Positions 9,043 to 17,706 of a stretch of 64,000 nucleotides of DNA are shown piece by piece. The number at the start of each line of letters is the position of its first letter. Within the stretch, counting starts at the first letter, position 1. Below the pieces are notes generated by a model. That model did no database searches. It was not told where the DNA came from and saw only the letters and a list, made by a program, of their open reading frames with translations. Where the stretch lies: contig DASTCX010000016.1 in the NCBI GenBank assembly GCA_035710745.1, positions 62,001 to 126,000 of the forward strand. The letters are read 5' to 3'. A program made the position numbers and the translations under genes. The stretch is from Candidatus Eremiobacteraceae bacterium. Its GTDB lineage: Bacteria; Vulcanimicrobiota; Vulcanimicrobiia; Eremiobacterales; Eremiobacteraceae.

Positions 9043-9936
9043 TTATTGCCTGTGTTTTGCAGTGCCTCGGCGCGTCCGCGCCGGCTTGCCGATCAGCGCG
9101 AGCGCACGCATCCGATAGCCCATCGCCGCTTTGGTCACGCGCGGTCTTGCGCGCTCGGCAAGCTCTGCGAGCGTCAGCTCCGGATGCGCGATACGGAGTT
9201 GTGCCGCTTGCGCCAAGGCCGGACCGAGCCGCGACAAGCCGACCGATCGGATCGCTCGCATCGCCGCCTCGCGGTGGCGCGCGCTTGATGACGCAGCCCG
9301 AGCGGCGTTGGCGGACTCGCTGTTCACGCGTCTACGAATATCGTTCTTCGTCTGACGCACGGCGCGGACGTTGTCGAGCGCGAAGACCGCTTGTGTCGCG
9401 CCCATCTGGCCGAGAAGGTCGGCGATGCTCTCGGCGCCCTTGACGTAAGCGAGCGGTCTGCCGCGGCGTCTGCTGATCCCAGCGTCGACGGATACCGACG
9501 CGAGCGCTTCGCACAACGCGCGCGCGTCGTCGTCGCGACGGCAGAAGAACTCGAGATGATAGGACCGCGCCGGATCCGACACCGATCCGCTCGCGAGAAA
9601 TGCGCCGCGCAGCCAAGCGCGACGGCAGCAGCTGCGTGCGGGCACCGTCGCCGTCGAAAACGGTACCGCCGGACGTACGGTGAACATCGTTCGGTCGGCC
9701 AGACGTGCCGTGCGCGTGCGATCCGCAACGGCATCGATGCCGGCGGCTTTCGCCGCGGCGAGGGCGGCGCGTGCGACAGCGCTCCGCTCGGTCGCGACGA
9801 TGATCTGCGAGCGACCGGCGTTCGAAAATCGCGACGCGCCGCGGACGAACGCGCCGGGGCAGCACGACCGCTCGAAGCGGACGCGTGCGATCTCGTCCTT
9901 CGCATCGCCTGAATAGCGGGAAGTCAGTGCCGGCAT
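9043..9936 (-). CDS. whiA: DNA-binding protein WhiA
   Basis: A 297-residue WhiA-family protein. The N-terminal half is the degenerate LAGLIDADG-like fold, recognisable from [20 protein letters not shown] and [17 protein letters not shown] (residues about 105-145). The C-terminal helix-turn-helix is [20 protein letters not shown] followed by [10 protein letters not shown]. In Actinobacteria and Firmicutes WhiA affects sporulation, division or chromosome segregation. Its place upstream of the gap operon matches the rapZ-yvcK-whiA/gap neighbourhood of some Firmicutes, though rapZ and yvcK are not here. The ATG at 9936 was chosen because upstream codons lie in a palindromic repeat. Confidence 0.85.
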   Translation of the reverse strand: MPALTSRYSGDAKDEIARVRFERSCCPGAFVRGASRFSNAGRSQIIVATERSAVARAALAAAKAAGIDAVADRTRTARLADRTMFTVRPAVPFSTATVPARSCCRRAWLRGAFLASGSVSDPARSYHLEFFCRRDDDARALCEALASVSVDAGISRRRGRPLAYVKGAESIADLLGQMGATQAVFALDNVRAVRQTKNDIRRRVNSESANAARAASSSARHREAAMRAIRSVGLSRLGPALAQAAQLRIAHPELTLAELAERARPRVTKAAMGYRMRALALIGKPARTRRGTAKHRQ

Positions 9937-9948
9937 GTCACGACCGCG

Positions 9949-10014
9949 GCGGTCGACCGTGAAGGCCGACCGCTCCATCTTCATACCGCGGCGGTCGAGA
10001 TAGATCTCGACCGC
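9949..10014 (+). repeat. Two palindromic elements (CC/GG and GA/TC subtypes)
   Basis: Copy 1 has arms GCGGTCGACC (9949-9958) and GGCCGACCGC (9964-9973), with one mismatch. Copy 2 has arms GCGGTCGAGAT (9991-10001) and ATCTCGACCGC (10004-10014). Both are in the same orientation, in the ~100-bp gap between the GT4 gene and whiA. They would form hairpins in the whiA leader if the two genes are co-transcribed. Confidence 0.9.
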
Positions 10015-10040
10015 TCCCTTTCAAATCGATCGTTCGCATC

Positions 10041-11213
10041 CTAAGCATCGGCGGTGTGGGCGGTGCGCTCGTCGATGCAGCGGGCGTAGAGCGATTCCAT
10101 CTGATCGGTGAGGCGGTCGATGGAATACGGCAATGCCGCTCGTCGCGCGGCAGCGCGCAAACGCGATCGCTCGGCGTCCCCGGCGCGCAGCAGCGACAGG
10201 ATCGCGTCGGCCAGCGACGACGGATCCTCCGCCGCGAGCGCGCCGGCGTCAGCCGGCACGACTTCCCGCGAAACCGGACAGTCGACGGCAGCGACCGGCA
10301 ATCCATGCGCCATCGCCTCGACGAGGACGAGCCCCTGCGTCTCCGTCGTCGACGCGAATGCGAAGGCGTCAGCGGCTTGGTAGTAGCTGCCGAGGTCCGG
10401 CTTATCGAGCGCTCCGACGAATTCGATGCGAGAAGCGCAATCGAGAGCGGCTGCCTGCGCGCGCAGCTTGCTCTCGTGCGGGCCGACGCCGGCGATGGCG
10501 AGACGCGCTTGCGGCAGCGACGCGGCGACGATCGCGAATGCGTCGATGACGAGCGAGACGTTTTTCTCCTTCCCAAGCCGGCCGGCGTAGAGGACGAGCG
10601 GTCCGCTCGCCGCCGATCGCAACGCTGCGGCGTCCGGCGAACCGCCCCGGAACGCGTCGAGATCGACGCCGGTCGGGATCACGGTGATCGGGCGGTGCAC
10701 GCCGTATTCTCGCAAGACGTGTCCGATCTGCTCCGTCGGCGTGACGACCTCGCTGCAGCGATTGCAGAACTCGCGCGAGATCCAGACCGCCTGCGCTTTC
10801 GTCACGCCGCTGCTCAGCGGCAGGTAGTGCGCGTATTCCGTCCAGCGCGTGTGGTAGGTGAAGACGAGCGGTATCGACCGGCGCTGCGCCAAGAACGCGC
10901 CAAGACAGCCGACGAAGAAGAGCGAGTGCGTGTGGACGAGGTCGAACGGCATCTGAGGCAGCGATAGCATGAGCGCGGCGGGCAGCGGAAACGCCATGCG
11001 GATCTGCTGGTAGAACGGGAACGGAACGGAGCGGAAACGGAAGACGTCGGGATCGCGGTCGTCGATGCTGTCGTGCGCCGGGGCGAAGACGACGACGCGG
11101 TGTCCTCGGCGACGCAGGCTGTCGACGGTGCCCGCGATCGACGTCACGACGCCGTTGATCTCCGGCCGGTACGAGTCGGTGAACATGCCGATCGTGAGAC
11201 GGCGAGCGCTCAA
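10041..11213 (-). CDS. GT4-family glycosyltransferase
   Basis: A 390-residue GT-B fold retaining glycosyltransferase. The N-domain has FTDSYRPEINGVVTSI and FAPAHDS. The nucleotide-sugar domain has VLYAGRLGKEKNVSLVIDAF and the E-x7-E region FASTTETQGLVLVEAMAHG. Closest families by motif are the 1,2-diacylglycerol 3-glucosyltransferases and PimB-like mannosyltransferases, so a glycolipid product at the inner membrane face is plausible. Acceptor and donor cannot be read. TTG start overlaps the rqcP stop as TTGA, which links it to the mazG-rqcP operon. Confidence 0.8.
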   Translation of the reverse strand: MSARRLTIGMFTDSYRPEINGVVTSIAGTVDSLRRRGHRVVVFAPAHDSIDDRDPDVFRFRSVPFPFYQQIRMAFPLPAALMLSLPQMPFDLVHTHSLFFVGCLGAFLAQRRSIPLVFTYHTRWTEYAHYLPLSSGVTKAQAVWISREFCNRCSEVVTPTEQIGHVLREYGVHRPITVIPTGVDLDAFRGGSPDAAALRSAASGPLVLYAGRLGKEKNVSLVIDAFAIVAASLPQARLAIAGVGPHESKLRAQAAALDCASRIEFVGALDKPDLGSYYQAADAFAFASTTETQGLVLVEAMAHGLPVAAVDCPVSREVVPADAGALAAEDPSSLADAILSLLRAGDAERSRLRAAARRAALPYSIDRLTDQMESLYARCIDERTAHTADA

Positions 11214-11482
11214 AGGCCCGGACCGGCGACGCGTTCGTCAGAAAGGATGTCGTAGAGCGTTTCCGGCTTGACGCGCGCACCCGGTCGATCGGGAACCGCC
11301 GTGATGCGCACGCGAACATCTCGCGACGCGTAGTGGATGAGGAGCTCGTCGCCGGCCTTCACCTGATGCGATGGTTTCACGGCGTGGCCGTCAAGCTCGA
11401 TCCGTCCGGCGTCGAGCGCTTCCTTCGCTGCCGTACGGCGTTTCGCAAGACGCGATACTTTAAGGAACTTGTCCAGCCTCAT
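11210..11482 (-). CDS. rqcP: S4-domain RNA-binding protein, RqcP/YabO-like
   Basis: A 90-residue protein consisting almost only of an S4 RNA-binding domain (MRLDKFLKVSRLAKRRTAAK, then GRIELDGHAVKPSHQVKAGD). In Bacillus the homologue RqcP (YabO) binds stalled 50S subunits and helps RqcH add alanine tails. The Hsp15 family has the same fold. The neighbouring mazG supports RqcP rather than Hsp15 because mazG-yabO adjacency is conserved in Firmicutes. Its start lies 23 nt inside the end of mazG. Confidence 0.75.
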   Translation of the reverse strand: MRLDKFLKVSRLAKRRTAAKEALDAGRIELDGHAVKPSHQVKAGDELLIHYASRDVRVRITAVPDRPGARVKPETLYDILSDERVAGPGL

Positions 11483-12653
11483 GATCTTTCGCGCGCTTCC
11501 ACAAGACGTCGAGGTCCTCGAGGCTTCGCCCGGCGAGCGCGGTCGCGCCGCCGCCCGCCATGCGTTCCATCGAGGCGAACCGCTCGCGGAACTTCGCGTT
11601 CGCGGCGCGCAGTGCCGCTTCCGCGTCGACGCCGAGGCGGCGGGCGAGATTGACGATCGTGAAGAGCACGTCGCCGAGCTCCTCGCGGATATGCGCGGTC
11701 TCGCCGCTGTCGAGAGCGACGTGCAGTTCGCGGACTTCCTCGTCCAGCTTGTCGACGACGCCTTCGGCGCGGGGCCAGTCGAAGCCGACCGTCGCCGCCT
11801 TCTCTTGGATGCGTTGCGATCCGAGGAGCGAGGGCAAGCTCTTCGGGATGCCGTCGAGGAGCGACTCCCGATGTTTGATCGCCGCCTCTTGGGTCTTGAT
11901 GAGCTCCCACGACCGCATCTGCTCCTGCGACGTCGAGATGCTCGCGTCGCCGAACACGTGCGGGTGACGGCGGATCATCTTGTTCGCGAGCGCGTCGATG
12001 ACGTCGGCGACCGTGAATTGGCCGCGCTCGGCCGCGATCTGCGAATGGAAGACGATCTGCAAGAGCAAGTCGCCGAGCTCTTCGTACAACTTTTTCGGAT
12101 CGCGTTCGTCGACGGCCTCGACGACCTCGTGCGCCTCTTCGACGAGGTACGGCAAGAGCGACTCATGCGTCTGTTCGCGATCCCACGGACAGCACGCGCG
12201 CAGCCGGGTCATGATCTCGACGAGCTCTTCCCACGTGTGATGGATCGCGACGGGCGGCAGCGGCAAAAGCGGCGCCGATGCCGCGGCCGAGAGAGCCGAG
12301 CGCGGCACGCCGGGGACGATATCGACGTCGACGCCGCGTGCGGCGAGCTCGCGCAACAGATGCGGGAGGCCGGGGAAGTCGATGAGGGGATGTCCGGGAA
12401 CGCCGATTGCGGCATCGCCGGCGGCTGCATACGACGCCGCGGCCGAAACGGCGTCACCGACGCCACGCAATAACGCGGCCGCGTCGAACGGAGCGGCTTC
12501 GATCTTGACGCCGCGCGTTTTGAGATACTCGACGAGCGCCGGCGGCGTCGAGCATACGACGACGCGCCGCGCGCGTTCCAAACGCTCGAGTGAACCGAGC
12601 GTGAGAAGCGCGGCATCGCTCGGTCCTAGTCCGACGATGGACAGCGTGGGCAT
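11460..12653 (-). CDS. mazG: Nucleoside triphosphate pyrophosphohydrolase MazG with truncated methylase-like N-domain
   Basis: A 397-residue two-part protein. Residues about 1-130 resemble the first half of the tetrapyrrole methylase domain fused to MazG in YabN-type proteins (TLSIVGLGPSDAALLTLGSL, then GVPGHP and VDIVPGVPR). The second half of that domain is missing. Residues about 140-395 carry two MazG folds, the first with LRACCPWDREQTHESLLPYL, EEAHEVVEA and YEELGDLLLQIVFHSQIA, the second with EEVRELHVAL and EELGDVLFTIVNLARRLG. MazG hydrolyses aberrant NTPs to NMP and PPi. The ATG at 12653 is preferred; a TTG lies two codons upstream. Confidence 0.88.
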   Translation of the reverse strand: MPTLSIVGLGPSDAALLTLGSLERLERARRVVVCSTPPALVEYLKTRGVKIEAAPFDAAALLRGVGDAVSAAASYAAAGDAAIGVPGHPLIDFPGLPHLLRELAARGVDVDIVPGVPRSALSAAASAPLLPLPPVAIHHTWEELVEIMTRLRACCPWDREQTHESLLPYLVEEAHEVVEAVDERDPKKLYEELGDLLLQIVFHSQIAAERGQFTVADVIDALANKMIRRHPHVFGDASISTSQEQMRSWELIKTQEAAIKHRESLLDGIPKSLPSLLGSQRIQEKAATVGFDWPRAEGVVDKLDEEVRELHVALDSGETAHIREELGDVLFTIVNLARRLGVDAEAALRAANAKFRERFASMERMAGGGATALAGRSLEDLDVLWKRAKDHEAGQVP

Positions 12654-12679
12654 CGCCAAATACGTTAGCCGAAAACCGA

Positions 12680-12733
12680 GCGGTCGACCTTTCGCGACAA
12701 AAAATGGAGCGGTCGACCATTACGGTCGACCGC
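12680..12733 (-). repeat. Palindromic element plus a half-copy; terminator-like on the minus strand
   Basis: A solitary left arm GCGGTCGACC (12680-12689) is followed by a complete element with arms at 12709-12718 and 12724-12733 and a 5-nt loop. Read on the minus strand the hairpin is followed directly by a T-run (CCATTTTTTG, about 12699-12708). This resembles an intrinsic terminator between the foldase gene and mazG. Confidence 0.8.
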
Positions 12734-12775
12734 TACGTCTCGCCTGGAGGTGAACGGAACTCGCGGCCTACCCGT

Positions 12776-13714
12776 TCACTTGCCCGAGGGCTGCGGTGCG
12801 CTGGCAGCCGGCGACGGCTGCGGTGAGGGGAACGTATCGGCGAACTGCGGATCTTGAACCGATATGTTCGATCCCTGCATGATCTTGTCCATGAACGCCG
12901 GGTACTGGGTCTGCTCTTGCGCCGAGAGCATGTTGTCGAGGATCTTCTGGCGCGAGTTCGCGACCGTCGCGACCATCGCGGGCTTCGTCTCCTCGACCTG
13001 GATGATGTGCCAGCCGTACGGGCTGTGCACCGGTGCGCTCGTCTGGCCCGGTTTCATCGCGAACGCCGCGTCGGAGAACTCCTTGACCATCGCGCCTTTC
13101 GTGAAGAAACCGAGCTCGCCGCCCTTATCCTTCGTCCCAGGGTCGGTCGAGTATTGCGCCGCGAGCTTCGCGAAATCGCCGCCGCTCTTGAGCTTCGCCT
13201 CGATCATCTGGGCGGTCGCAAGCGTTCCGACGAGGATATGACGAGCGCGGACTTGCGCCTGCTGGTCGAGCAGCGAATGGTTTTGCGCGAGGTAGTCGTT
13301 CAGCTGCTTGTCGCTGACGTGGATCGTCGCGTCGACGGCCGCTTTGATGATCAGCTGCTGGCGCAGGATATCGCGAAGGTCTTGCTCCGTCATGCCCTGC
13401 TGCTGGAGCGCTTGTTGCAGCTGCGTGTCGGAAAGGCGCGCCTTGATGTCGGTGATCTTCGCGTCGACGTCGGCGTCCGTCACCGTGATGTTGTGGTCCT
13501 TGGCGTACTGGAAAACGAGGTCTTGCTCGACCATGCCGCGCAGCACTTGGCCTGCGACCGGTTGCTTCTCGAGCTTCGCGTCGAGCTCGCCTTTGGTGAC
13601 CTTGTAGCCATTGGCGGACACGAGCGTCTTGTCTTCGGCCGAACAAGCGGACGCCACGAGCGACAGTGCGATGCCGGCGGCCGCGAGGGCCAGCGTCGCG
13701 AAACGGTACTTCAT
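12776..13714 (-). CDS. Peptidyl-prolyl cis-trans isomerase, PrsA/SurA-like lipoprotein
   Basis: A 312-residue exported foldase. The N-terminal signal (residues about 5-20) ends at SLVASACSAE, an acceptable lipobox with Cys at about 21. A SurA-N-like helical region follows (ELDAKLEKQPVAGQVLRGMV). A PpiC rotamase domain occupies about residues 160-265 (RARHILVGTL, GGDFAKLAAQYSTDPG, GGELGFFTKGAMVKEFSDAA, YGWHIIQVEE). The C-terminal tail is Pro-rich. It would assist folding of exported or outer-membrane proteins. Of two tandem ATGs the second (13714) has better spacing to GGAGG. It lies 34 bp after mfd. Confidence 0.85.
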   Translation of the reverse strand: MKYRFATLALAAAGIALSLVASACSAEDKTLVSANGYKVTKGELDAKLEKQPVAGQVLRGMVEQDLVFQYAKDHNITVTDADVDAKITDIKARLSDTQLQQALQQQGMTEQDLRDILRQQLIIKAAVDATIHVSDKQLNDYLAQNHSLLDQQAQVRARHILVGTLATAQMIEAKLKSGGDFAKLAAQYSTDPGTKDKGGELGFFTKGAMVKEFSDAAFAMKPGQTSAPVHSPYGWHIIQVEETKPAMVATVANSRQKILDNMLSAQEQTQYPAFMDKIMQGSNISVQDPQFADTFPSPQPSPAASAPQPSGK

Positions 13715-13748
13715 CATTCCTCCAACGAGATAGTTTTGCAAACCCGGT

Positions 13749-16700
13749 TCAGAGCGCTGCGACGATCGCGCGAACGGTCGTGAGCCGTCCGTCGCCGCCG
13801 TCACCACGCGTCGGCAAGTGCGCCACTATTGCGCCTTGGGTGAATCTGAAGTTGCCCCGGGTGAGGGACGTCAGCGCATCAAGCGCGTTTTCGGATAAGG
13901 AAAATCGCCGCCCGACGTCGAGCGTCAGCCGCCGCTGTTCGAGCGCGAGTTTTGTGACTCCTTTCCCGGCGGCCAGGACACGCACGCGCGACAACTCTAG
14001 CAGTGCGTCGACTTCTTCAGGAAACGCCCCGAATCGGTCCCGCAATTCATCTGACACCATATCGATCTCTTCGATCGTTCGCGCGGCCGCGAGCCGCTGA
14101 TAGAACGCGATCTTCTGACTCGCGCCTTGGACGTAATCCGACGGGATGTATGCGCTCACCGGGATGTCGAGCACCGGCGGGGGTTCGTCGTCGGGCATCG
14201 GTTGATCGCGAAGCTTCGCGACCGCCTCTTGCAATATCTGGCAATAGCCGTCGAAGCCGACGGCCGCGATGAAGCCATGTTGTTGACGTCCGAGCAGATT
14301 GCCCGCTCCGCGTATCTCGAGATCGCGCATCGCAAGCTGCAGACCGGAGCCGAGATGCGAGAACTCGCGGATCGCTTCGAGCCGGGCCGAAGCGGTCTCG
14401 GAAAGCGAGCGATGCGGCTGATAGAGGAAGTACGCGTACGCCTGATGCGCGCTTCGTCCGACGCGTCCTCGCAGCTGATAGAGCTGCGCGAGTCCGAACC
14501 GATCGGCGTTGTTGATGATGATCGTGTTCACGTTCGGTATGTCGAGCCCGTTCTCGATGATCGTCGTCGACACGAGTACGTCGAAGCGTCCTTCGACGAA
14601 GTCGATCATGACCGTCTCGAGTTCGCCTTCGCGCATCTGACCGTGCCCGACGCGGATACGAGCTCGCGGCGCGAGCCGCTGCACGGCCGCCGCGACGCCA
14701 TGGATCGTCTCGATGCGGTCGTGGACGAAGTATACCTGTCCGCCTCGGTCGAGTTCGGCCCGCAGCGCCTGCGCTATGAGCGCGTCGCTCGTGGGGGTGA
14801 CGACGGTCTTGATCGCCATGCGGTTGACGGGCGCCGTCCGGATGAGCGATAGGTCGCGCACGCCGAGCATCGACATGTGGAGCGTCCTCGGTATCGGCGT
14901 GGCCGAGAGCGTGATGACGTCGACGCTGCGGCGCAATTCCTTGAGGCGCTCTTTATGCATGACGCCGAAGCGCTGCTCTTCGTCGACGACGACGAGACCG
15001 AGACGCGAGAAGCCGACGTCCTTCTGCAGGAGGCGGTGCGTGCCGATCGCGATGTCGATCGAGCCGTCGAGCAGGCCGCGGAGCGATTCCTTCTGCTGCT
15101 CGCGCGTCCGGAAACGCGATAGGAGCGCACTCTTCACCGGAAAGGCGGAGAAGCGTTCGGTGAAGTTGCGGAAATGCTGCGCGGCGAGCACCGTCGTCGG
15201 TGCGAGCACCGCGACCTGGCGCCGATCCATGATCGCCTTGAACGCCGCGCGGATCGCGACTTCAGTCTTTCCGTAGCCGACGTCGCCGCACACGAGTCTG
15301 TCCATCGGCCGCGGCTTTTCCATATCTTCCTTGACCGCGTCGATCGCCGCGCGTTGATCCGGCGTCTCGTCGTATGGGAACGACTCTTCGAGCTCGGCTT
15401 GCCACGGCGAATCGGCGGCGAACGCGTGACCCTTCGCCATCTCTCGCTCCGCGTAGAGCTGCACGAGCCCCTCGGCGATCTTCTCGACCGTTTCGCGCAC
15501 GCGCGATTTCGTCCGCGCCCAATCGCTGCCGCCCATGCGCGAAAGCCGGGGCGTGGCGCCGTCGCCCGCGACGTACTTGCGGATGAGATGCATGTGATCG
15601 GTCGGGACGTATAAGCGGTCTTCCCCGAGATATTTGAGCATGACGAAGTCGCGGTCGAAGCCGTCGATCGTGATCTTCTCGAGTCCCAAGTATTGTCCGA
15701 TGCCGTGGTTCGCATGGACGAAGAACTCGCCGACTTTGAGATCGGCCTCGGTGAGCGGCACGCCTTCCTTCGCTGCTCGAAGCTTGTGGCGCCGGGCGGC
15801 GTGTCCGAAGAGTTCGAAGTCGCCGATCACGACGATGCCGTGACGAGTGAGCTCGAAGCCCGCATCGAGCGTGCCCTCGACGACGATCACCGCACCATGC
15901 TTGTCGCTCGCTCGAGTTTCGGCCGGCACCGGCGATAACGATATATCGTGTTCGGCGAGGACCTCACGCACGCGCCGGTGTGCGACGGAAACGACGGCGA
16001 CCGTCTCGCCGGCTCCTGACCGGCGGATCACCTCCTTGGCGAACTCTCCCATGCTGCGCCCGAATGCCGGCGCCGGCTGAGAGGCGATGACGACATGGGT
16101 GTCCGCAGCTCGCGCGACGCGTACGTCGCCGAGCGTCGTCGCGAACGAAACGACCGGATGCGATGCCGTGAGCGCGACAAGGACTTCGAACGGAATCGCG
16201 CGTGGAGCTGGATCGGATTCGTCGCCGGCGCCGAGCTTCGCTCGGCCCTCGGTCGAGATAGATCTCGACCGCTCCCCGGCGTCGACTTCGACCTCGAGAT
16301 CGGCGGCGAGGACGGTGGCGTCGTCGCGCTCGCGCGCGAGCGCATCTTCGATCGCGCTGATCGCCGCCGGATCGTCGAGGACGACGATGCGCCGCGCCAC
16401 GTATTCGAGCGCGCAGCGCCCGCTCTCGCTCGCCTCGTCGCGCCACGGTGCGATGGCGAGGGAATCGACCGCACCGGTCGACCGCTGATCGTGCAGCGCG
16501 AACGCCCGCATCGACTCGATGCGATCGCCGAAGAACTCGAGGCGGACCGGCGCCTGCGCGGTCGATGCGAAGATGTCGATGATGCCGCCGCGGACCGCGA
16601 ACTCGCCGACCGCGTCGACGACGTCGACCCGCTCGTAGCCGAGCTCGACGAGCGAGACGAGCAGCGCTTCCCACGCGCGTTCGTCTCCGACACGCAGCGT

Positions 16701-17135
16701 AAGCGTCGCCGCTCTGAACGCATCTGGATCCCATAACGGCTGTCGCATCGCCGCCTGCGAGATGCAGTATATCCCGGGTGCACCGGCAGCGAGTGCCGCC
16801 AGCGTCTCGAGCCGCGCGCTGCGCTCCGCCGGATTTGCGAGCGCATGTGGCTCGTCGTCGCGCGGCCGCAGCACGCGGACGGGCGAACCTTCGTCTTCGA
16901 GATAAAAGGAACAGTCGCTCGCGAAGCGATCGGCTGCGTCCGCCGTCGCCGTCCAAGCGAACACGCAGCCGCCAAGCTCGCGCCAAAGGGCGGATACGAC
17001 GAACGGGTGCGCGCCGCCGAAGACCTCGCGGATGTCGACGCTGGCGCCCTGGCGGCATGCGCGGACGAGCGCCGCGAACGCGTCGGTGTCGCGCAGCGTG
17101 CGAGCGAGGTAGCGGGCGATGTGCGCCAAGTCCAA
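13749..17135 (-). CDS. mfd: Transcription-repair coupling factor Mfd (carries in-frame palindromic insertions)
   Basis: A 1128-residue helicase-like translocase that removes stalled RNA polymerase and recruits UvrA. The UvrB-like N-terminal module (about 1-330) is followed by the RNA-polymerase-interacting domain at about 465-540 (LKVGEFFVHANHGIGQYLGL) and the RecG-like motor. Walker A is GDVGYGKTEVAIRAA near 617 and DEEQ is VVVDEEQRFGVM near 715. The TRG segment and D7 end the protein. About residues 287-302 (GERSRSISTE then GRAKLG) are encoded by two abutting palindromic repeats, in frame and absent from the family as I know it. A degenerate third copy encodes RSTGAVDS about 75 residues earlier. 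The reading frame stays open, so the gene appears functional. Confidence 0.96.
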   Translation of the reverse strand: MDLAHIARYLARTLRDTDAFAALVRACRQGASVDIREVFGGAHPFVVSALWRELGGCVFAWTATADAADRFASDCSFYLEDEGSPVRVLRPRDDEPHALANPAERSARLETLAALAAGAPGIYCISQAAMRQPLWDPDAFRAATLTLRVGDERAWEALLVSLVELGYERVDVVDAVGEFAVRGGIIDIFASTAQAPVRLEFFGDRIESMRAFALHDQRSTGAVDSLAIAPWRDEASESGRCALEYVARRIVVLDDPAAISAIEDALARERDDATVLAADLEVEVDAGERSRSISTEGRAKLGAGDESDPAPRAIPFEVLVALTASHPVVSFATTLGDVRVARAADTHVVIASQPAPAFGRSMGEFAKEVIRRSGAGETVAVVSVAHRRVREVLAEHDISLSPVPAETRASDKHGAVIVVEGTLDAGFELTRHGIVVIGDFELFGHAARRHKLRAAKEGVPLTEADLKVGEFFVHANHGIGQYLGLEKITIDGFDRDFVMLKYLGEDRLYVPTDHMHLIRKYVAGDGATPRLSRMGGSDWARTKSRVRETVEKIAEGLVQLYAEREMAKGHAFAADSPWQAELEESFPYDETPDQRAAIDAVKEDMEKPRPMDRLVCGDVGYGKTEVAIRAAFKAIMDRRQVAVLAPTTVLAAQHFRNFTERFSAFPVKSALLSRFRTREQQKESLRGLLDGSIDIAIGTHRLLQKDVGFSRLGLVVVDEEQRFGVMHKERLKELRRSVDVITLSATPIPRTLHMSMLGVRDLSLIRTAPVNRMAIKTVVTPTSDALIAQALRAELDRGGQVYFVHDRIETIHGVAAAVQRLAPRARIRVGHGQMREGELETVMIDFVEGRFDVLVSTTIIENGLDIPNVNTIIINNADRFGLAQLYQLRGRVGRSAHQAYAYFLYQPHRSLSETASARLEAIREFSHLGSGLQLAMRDLEIRGAGNLLGRQQHGFIAAVGFDGYCQILQEAVAKLRDQPMPDDEPPPVLDIPVSAYIPSDYVQGASQKIAFYQRLAAARTIEEIDMVSDELRDRFGAFPEEVDALLELSRVRVLAAGKGVTKLALEQRRLTLDVGRRFSLSENALDALTSLTRGNFRFTQGAIVAHLPTRGDGGDGRLTTVRAIVAAL
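16230..16270 (+). repeat. Two palindromic repeats inside the mfd coding sequence
   Basis: GCCGAGC-TTC-GCTCGGC (16230-16246) abuts GGTCGAGAT-AG-ATCTCGACC (16251-16270, followed by GCTCC). The second is the GA/TC subtype of the main family. Both are translated in the mfd frame on the minus strand. Degenerate ends (CCCTC instead of CGGCG on the left) indicate an older copy. Confidence 0.88.
16463..16485 (-). repeat. Possible degenerate palindromic element in mfd
   Basis: AATCGACC, then GCACC as loop, then an intact GGTCGACCGC arm (16476-16485). The arrangement (10-nt arm, 5-nt loop) matches the CC/GG subtype, but the other arm has decayed. It could also be chance in GC-rich coding DNA. Confidence 0.4.
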
Positions 17136-17253
17136 GTCCCCAAAGCGGTATGAGCCGGGTCGCGCCGACCCGGCCTATCGAAGAAAACGCTCGCGAAGGT
17201 TCGGCCCGCGGCCGTACGGTAACCTGTCGCGGGTACACGGCAGTCAAAACCGC

Positions 17254-17706
17254 ATGAGGTCATCTGTGCGAAAAACGGCCGCGGCGTGGATCACCGGAGC
17301 TTGCCTCGCCATCGTCTGTGCGGGCGGCTCGGCCGCAGCCTTGCCCGGACCTGACAGCGATAAAGCGTCGACCGCGCCGGCCTCGGCATCTGCGCATGCG
17401 AGAGCCTTGATCTGCCCGAAGCCTGCCGATCCCATCAAGATCCGAGTGGTGCGCATATCCGAAGATCCGATACGCGTCGGCACGTCGGTCTCGGGAACGG
17501 TCATCGCGACGTGCAACGTCGCAGCCGTGACGGCTCAAGTCGGCACTTTCCGCATCGGTGTGCCCAAGCGGTCGCCGGGCGTATTCCAGACGACCGTCGA
17601 AGTTCCACGACTCGCATGGCCCGGACATTTCAAACTCATCGTCACCGCCATCCGCACCGACGGTTTTTCGATCCACGAGACCATCCCGATCGTCGTGACC
17701 TGGTGA
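17254..17706 (+). CDS. Small secreted protein with Ig-like beta-rich domain
   Basis: A 150-residue protein. An N-terminal signal peptide (about 1-30: RKTAAAWITGACLAIVCAGG, ending near AAA-LP) precedes a short Ser/Ala/Pro-rich linker. The C-terminal domain is about 90 residues of alternating polar and hydrophobic strands (IKIRVVRISEDPIRVGTSVS, FKLIVTAIRTDGFSIHETIP) and looks like an Ig-type sandwich. No enzyme motif is seen and no named family was recognised. ATG at 17254 gives a full signal peptide. It is divergent from mfd (118 bp) and its stop overlaps deoB as GTGA, so it is first in the deoB operon. Confidence 0.6.
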   Translation: MRSSVRKTAAAWITGACLAIVCAGGSAAALPGPDSDKASTAPASASAHARALICPKPADPIKIRVVRISEDPIRVGTSVSGTVIATCNVAAVTAQVGTFRIGVPKRSPGVFQTTVEVPRLAWPGHFKLIVTAIRTDGFSIHETIPIVVTW

